From positions 124,001 to 188,000 of the forward strand of contig NZ_JNZP01000015.1 of NCBI RefSeq assembly GCF_000725545.1: a DNA stretch of 64,000 nt, written 5' to 3'. The translations under genes and the position numbers were made by a program. The notes under the pieces are model-generated. The model did no database searches. It was given only the letters and a program-made list of their open reading frames with translations, and was not told the origin of the DNA. Source of the DNA: Streptomyces exfoliatus. Its GTDB lineage: Bacteria > Actinomycetota > Actinomycetes > Streptomycetales > Streptomycetaceae. Positions 61,732-64,000 of the stretch are shown here, in pieces; within the stretch, counting starts at the first letter, position 1, and each line of letters opens with the position of its first letter.

Positions 61732-62334
61732 TTACCGCACCCTTCCCCGTCGACCCGGGGCGGGAACCTCCGCAGCCAGCATTCTGCGCAGGCATCCCAG
61801 GCAACGGGAACGCATCGGCCCCAGACTGCCCTGTGAGATACCCAACTCCCCTGCGATTTCCCGGTAGGTGCGGTCCTCGGGGTCGAGCATCGCGGTCAGC
61901 ACCCGGGGGCAGCGGCCGGGCGTCCGGGTGACGGCGGCGCGCAGCGTGCGGCGGCCCTCGGCGACCATCAGCGAGTGTTCGGGCGAGCCGTGCGGACCGG
62001 GGCCGCCGGGGTCGTGAGCGGGCTCCTCGCGGTAGGGGCGTTCGCGGTCGCTGGTCCTGCGGGCGCGGCGCGCCTCCGACCGGACCGCCCGGCGCAGCCA
62101 TTCGGCGGGCCGCTCGGGGGCGGCCCCCGTCTCCTGGAGCTGCTCCAGGAGCCGGAGCCAGACGGCCTGTTCGAGGTCGCTCGGCTCGATGCCGGCGGCG
62201 GGCGCCTCCGCGTCCGACTCGGCGGCGAGCAGCGGGGCGAGGGCGGCGAGGAGTCCGGGGGTGGGGTCGGTGTGCGCCGGGGACGCGGAGCCGCGGGGGG
62301 ACGCGGTCTGCCGGGGGGTCTCGGGGGTGGTCAT
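61732..62334 (-). CDS. Sigma-70-family (ECF-like) RNA polymerase sigma factor
   Basis: 200 residues. A disordered N-terminus of about 50 precedes a reduced region 2 (PSDLEQAVWLRLLEQLQETG, WLRRAVRSEARRARR). Region 4 is clear: LTAMLDPEDRTYREIAGELG and ISQGSLGPMRSRCLGCLRRM. It could recognise its own promoters or act as an accessory. No anti-sigma gene is adjacent. ATG 62334 or GTG 62343; neither has a ribosome site, so translation or start is unclear. Confidence 0.75.
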   Translation of the reverse strand: MTTPETPRQTASPRGSASPAHTDPTPGLLAALAPLLAAESDAEAPAAGIEPSDLEQAVWLRLLEQLQETGAAPERPAEWLRRAVRSEARRARRTSDRERPYREEPAHDPGGPGPHGSPEHSLMVAEGRRTLRAAVTRTPGRCPRVLTAMLDPEDRTYREIAGELGISQGSLGPMRSRCLGCLRRMLAAEVPAPGRRGRVR

Positions 62335-62401
62335 GACCGGCACGATGCGGGGGCACGCGGGCGTGGTTGCGGTACGGGGCGTAAACCACCCGGGAGGAGG
62401 G

Positions 62402-62430
62402 CGTGCGGGCCCGGTCGCCGGGCCCGCACG
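62402..62430 (-). terminator. Terminator after the glycerophosphodiesterase gene
   Basis: A perfect 13-bp stem CGTGCGGGCCCGG/CCGGGCCCGCACG with a 3-base loop, 12 bases past the stop. Confidence 0.8.
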
Positions 62431-62441
62431 GTCCTCGCCCG

Positions 62442-63629
62442 TCAGTCGCGGGCGGTGAGGTCCGCCGCGCCGAGCAGGGCGGTGTCCGGGTTGTCGGAGA
62501 AGAGGCCGTCGATGCCCGTGCCCAGGTACCGCTTCAGGGCGCCGAAGGAGTCGCCGTACGCCGTCGGGTCCGTGCCCCGGCGGAAGTCGACGGGCAGGAA
62601 GGCGTTCTCGTTGCGGTGGGTGTACGGGTGGAGGATCAGGCCCTCCGCGTGCGCGTCGCGGACCAGGGTGGTGGGGTCGCCGAGCCGGCCGCTCGCGTCC
62701 TTGGGGATGACCAGGTCGAGGGTGGGGCCGATGCCCTTCGCGTACGAGGCGATCCAGCGCAGGCCCTCGGGCGTCACCAGATCGGCGACCGTGCGCGGGT
62801 CGCCGGCCTGGACGAAGTCCCAGGGGCGGCTGTTCGCGCCGGAGAGCAGGACGACGCCGGGCGAGTCCACGAGCTTCGAAAGCCGCTGGACGCTGCTCGG
62901 CTCGAAGGACTGGAGGAAGACCGGGGAGTTCGCGCGGTGGCGGCCGTACCGGCGCAGGAGCTTGGCGAGGCGCTCCTCCAGGCCGAGGCCGAGGGAGCGG
63001 AAGTAGGTGGGGTGCTTGGTCTCGACGTGGAGCCAGATCTCGCGGCCCCGGCGGCGGCCCTCGTCCTCGGCCCAGCGCAGCACCTCCTCGAAGGTCGGGA
63101 TCGTCCAGCGGCCGTCGTAGAGGGTGTTCTTCTGGCGGGTGCCGGGGATGCGCTCCTTGGCCCGCAGGGTCTTGAGCTCGGCGAGCGTGAAGTCCTCGGT
63201 GAACCAGCCGGTGTACGAGGTGCCGTCGACGCTCTTGGTGGTCTTCCGGGACGCGAACTCCGGGTGGTCGGCGACGTCGGTGGTGCCGGTGATGTCGTTC
63301 TCGTGGCGGCAGACGAGGTGCCCGTCCTTGGTGGGGACGAGGTCCTGCTCGATGACGTGGGCGCCGAGGTCGAGGGCGTGCCGGTAGGAGCCGAGGGTGT
63401 GCTCGGGACGGTAGCCGCTGGCGCCGCGGTGGGCGATGACGGTGGGGACGGGAAGGGAGCGGTAGCCGCGGCCCCCACCGTGCGCCCGGTCCGCCCCCGT
63501 GGTCCGCTCGTCGGCCGCCTGGGCGGCGCCGGTCCCGGCCGCGAGGGCCGTGGAGGCTCCGAGGACGGTGGCGCCCGCCGCTCCGAGAACCGTGCGCCGG
63601 GCCGTCGTCCGGCGTTCGCCCTGGGTCAT
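62442..63629 (-). CDS. glpQ1: Secreted glycerophosphodiester phosphodiesterase
   Basis: 395 residues. A Tat-type signal peptide (RRTTARRTVLGAAGATVLGA, cleavage near AQAADE) precedes the GDPD barrel: IAHRGASGYRPEHTLGSYRH, VIEQDLVPTKDGHLVCRHEN with catalytic His and metal ligands, and WLHVETKHPTYFRS. It releases glycerol 3-phosphate from deacylated phospholipids outside the cell, which suits phosphate or lipid scavenging. From memory, the S. coelicolor counterpart is glpQ1. Pho boxes were not identifiable. Confidence 0.92.
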   Translation of the reverse strand: MTQGERRTTARRTVLGAAGATVLGASTALAAGTGAAQAADERTTGADRAHGGGRGYRSLPVPTVIAHRGASGYRPEHTLGSYRHALDLGAHVIEQDLVPTKDGHLVCRHENDITGTTDVADHPEFASRKTTKSVDGTSYTGWFTEDFTLAELKTLRAKERIPGTRQKNTLYDGRWTIPTFEEVLRWAEDEGRRRGREIWLHVETKHPTYFRSLGLGLEERLAKLLRRYGRHRANSPVFLQSFEPSSVQRLSKLVDSPGVVLLSGANSRPWDFVQAGDPRTVADLVTPEGLRWIASYAKGIGPTLDLVIPKDASGRLGDPTTLVRDAHAEGLILHPYTHRNENAFLPVDFRRGTDPTAYGDSFGALKRYLGTGIDGLFSDNPDTALLGAADLTARD

Positions 63630-63849
63630 GAGGTGTCCTCCTGTGTCATGTCCCGCACCTGTCGACGGGTGCCCCCGACGCTAGGCATCAACCCCCTCCG
63701 CCCGGCAGACCTCGGCCGAACATGGCGGAAACACACGTCAACACTGCGTATCCACTCGGTGAACCCGATGTGCGCGCGGTGGTGACCCGCGAGTATCGTC
63801 GCCAGCTGCACCGTCAGCTCGACTGACCCGCGTCCCACCGGAGGAACCG

Positions 63850-64000
63850 TTGTCCCGTCTCGCGATCATCAAGGCAGTGCTCGGGCCGGTCATGCGCCTG
63901 ATGTTCCGCCCCCGCGTGGAGGGCGCTGAGAACATTCCGGGGACCGGTCCCGTCATCCTCGCGGGGAACCACCTGACCTTCATCGACTCGATGATCATGC
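63850..64000 (+). CDS. Lysophospholipid acyltransferase (3' truncated)
   Basis: Only 50 codons are in the window, and the gene continues to the right. TTG at 63850 is preceded by GGAGGAA at good spacing. The sequence SRLAIIKAVLGPVMRLMF, RPRVEGAENIPGTGPVILAG, then NHLTFIDS contains the NHxxxxD motif of PlsC-type 1-acylglycerol-3-phosphate acyltransferases (here NHLTFID). Likely a phospholipid biosynthesis enzyme at the membrane. Confidence 0.85.
   Translation, partial: MSRLAIIKAVLGPVMRLMFRPRVEGAENIPGTGPVILAGNHLTFIDSMIM

Overview
The window is chromosomal DNA of a Streptomyces or close relative. Base composition is very GC-rich, GTG and TTG starts are common, and most starts have GGAGG-like ribosome sites. 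It carries the sporulation gene ssgB. The gene order matches, from memory, the core-chromosome block around SCO1505-SCO1566 of S. coelicolor. No insertion sequence, integrase, CRISPR array or prophage gene is visible.

Layout. 1-1854: 3' part of a predicted ATPase with a TPR-like C-terminus. 1889-9434: rpsD, rarA, a VKOR-family protein, hisS and a metallo-beta-lactamase-fold hydrolase on the minus strand, then a membrane-anchored cyclophilin and a DUF349 coiled-coil protein on the plus strand. 9502-21832, all minus: pdxS-pdxT-yebC-ruvC-ruvA-ruvB-yajC-secD-secF-apt-rel, an actinobacterial block joining PLP synthesis, Holliday-junction processing, Sec export, purine salvage and (p)ppGpp control. 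22035-24819: pgsA-patA-pimA, chained by 4-base overlaps, make phosphatidylinositol mannosides. 25091-32213: an EF-G-like GTPase with altered G motifs, a large two-part hypothetical, a HIT protein, the wreck of a potassium channel gene, and thrS. 32363-38422: a DUF4365 protein coupled to an unknown protein, a DEDDh exonuclease, and two tRNA-Val(CAC) genes flanking an SRPBCC protein and a large polytopic membrane protein. 38477-44459: PGPGW membrane protein, ssgB, CGNR zinc-finger regulator, small membrane proteins, DsbA-like protein, tandem-GNAT protein, pabC and pabB. 44690-45059: tRNA cluster Gly(GCC), Cys(GCA) and two tandem Val(GAC). 45123-49477: zinc-ribbon protein, phosphotransferase, a 55-residue membrane protein, tail-anchored Ser/Thr kinase, TrmH-type methyltransferase. 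49554-56296: cobalamin genes (cobA/cysG-like, a BluB-CobT fusion with a long disordered N-terminus, cobL). 56367-64000: GNAT protein, the metNIQ methionine importer, two small membrane proteins, GNAT, a sigma-like factor, a secreted glycerophosphodiesterase and the 5' end of an acyltransferase.

Most of the window is ordinary core genome. The most interesting signal is a probable leaderless leader peptide (60052-60138) ending in a cluster of Cys and Met codons ahead of metNIQ, which suggests ribosome-mediated attenuation by sulfur amino-acid supply. A weaker parallel is a Thr-containing upstream ORF ahead of thrS with the same 5-base distance from a TANNNT box to the ATG. Others are the potassium channel pseudogene that lost its pore, a 103-bp element bounded by a 16-bp inverted repeat between cobT and cobA, the BluB-CobT fusion, an AT-rich inverted repeat between convergent genes, and the DUF4365 two-gene unit. 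Strong GC-rich hairpins mark many gene ends and are listed as terminators.
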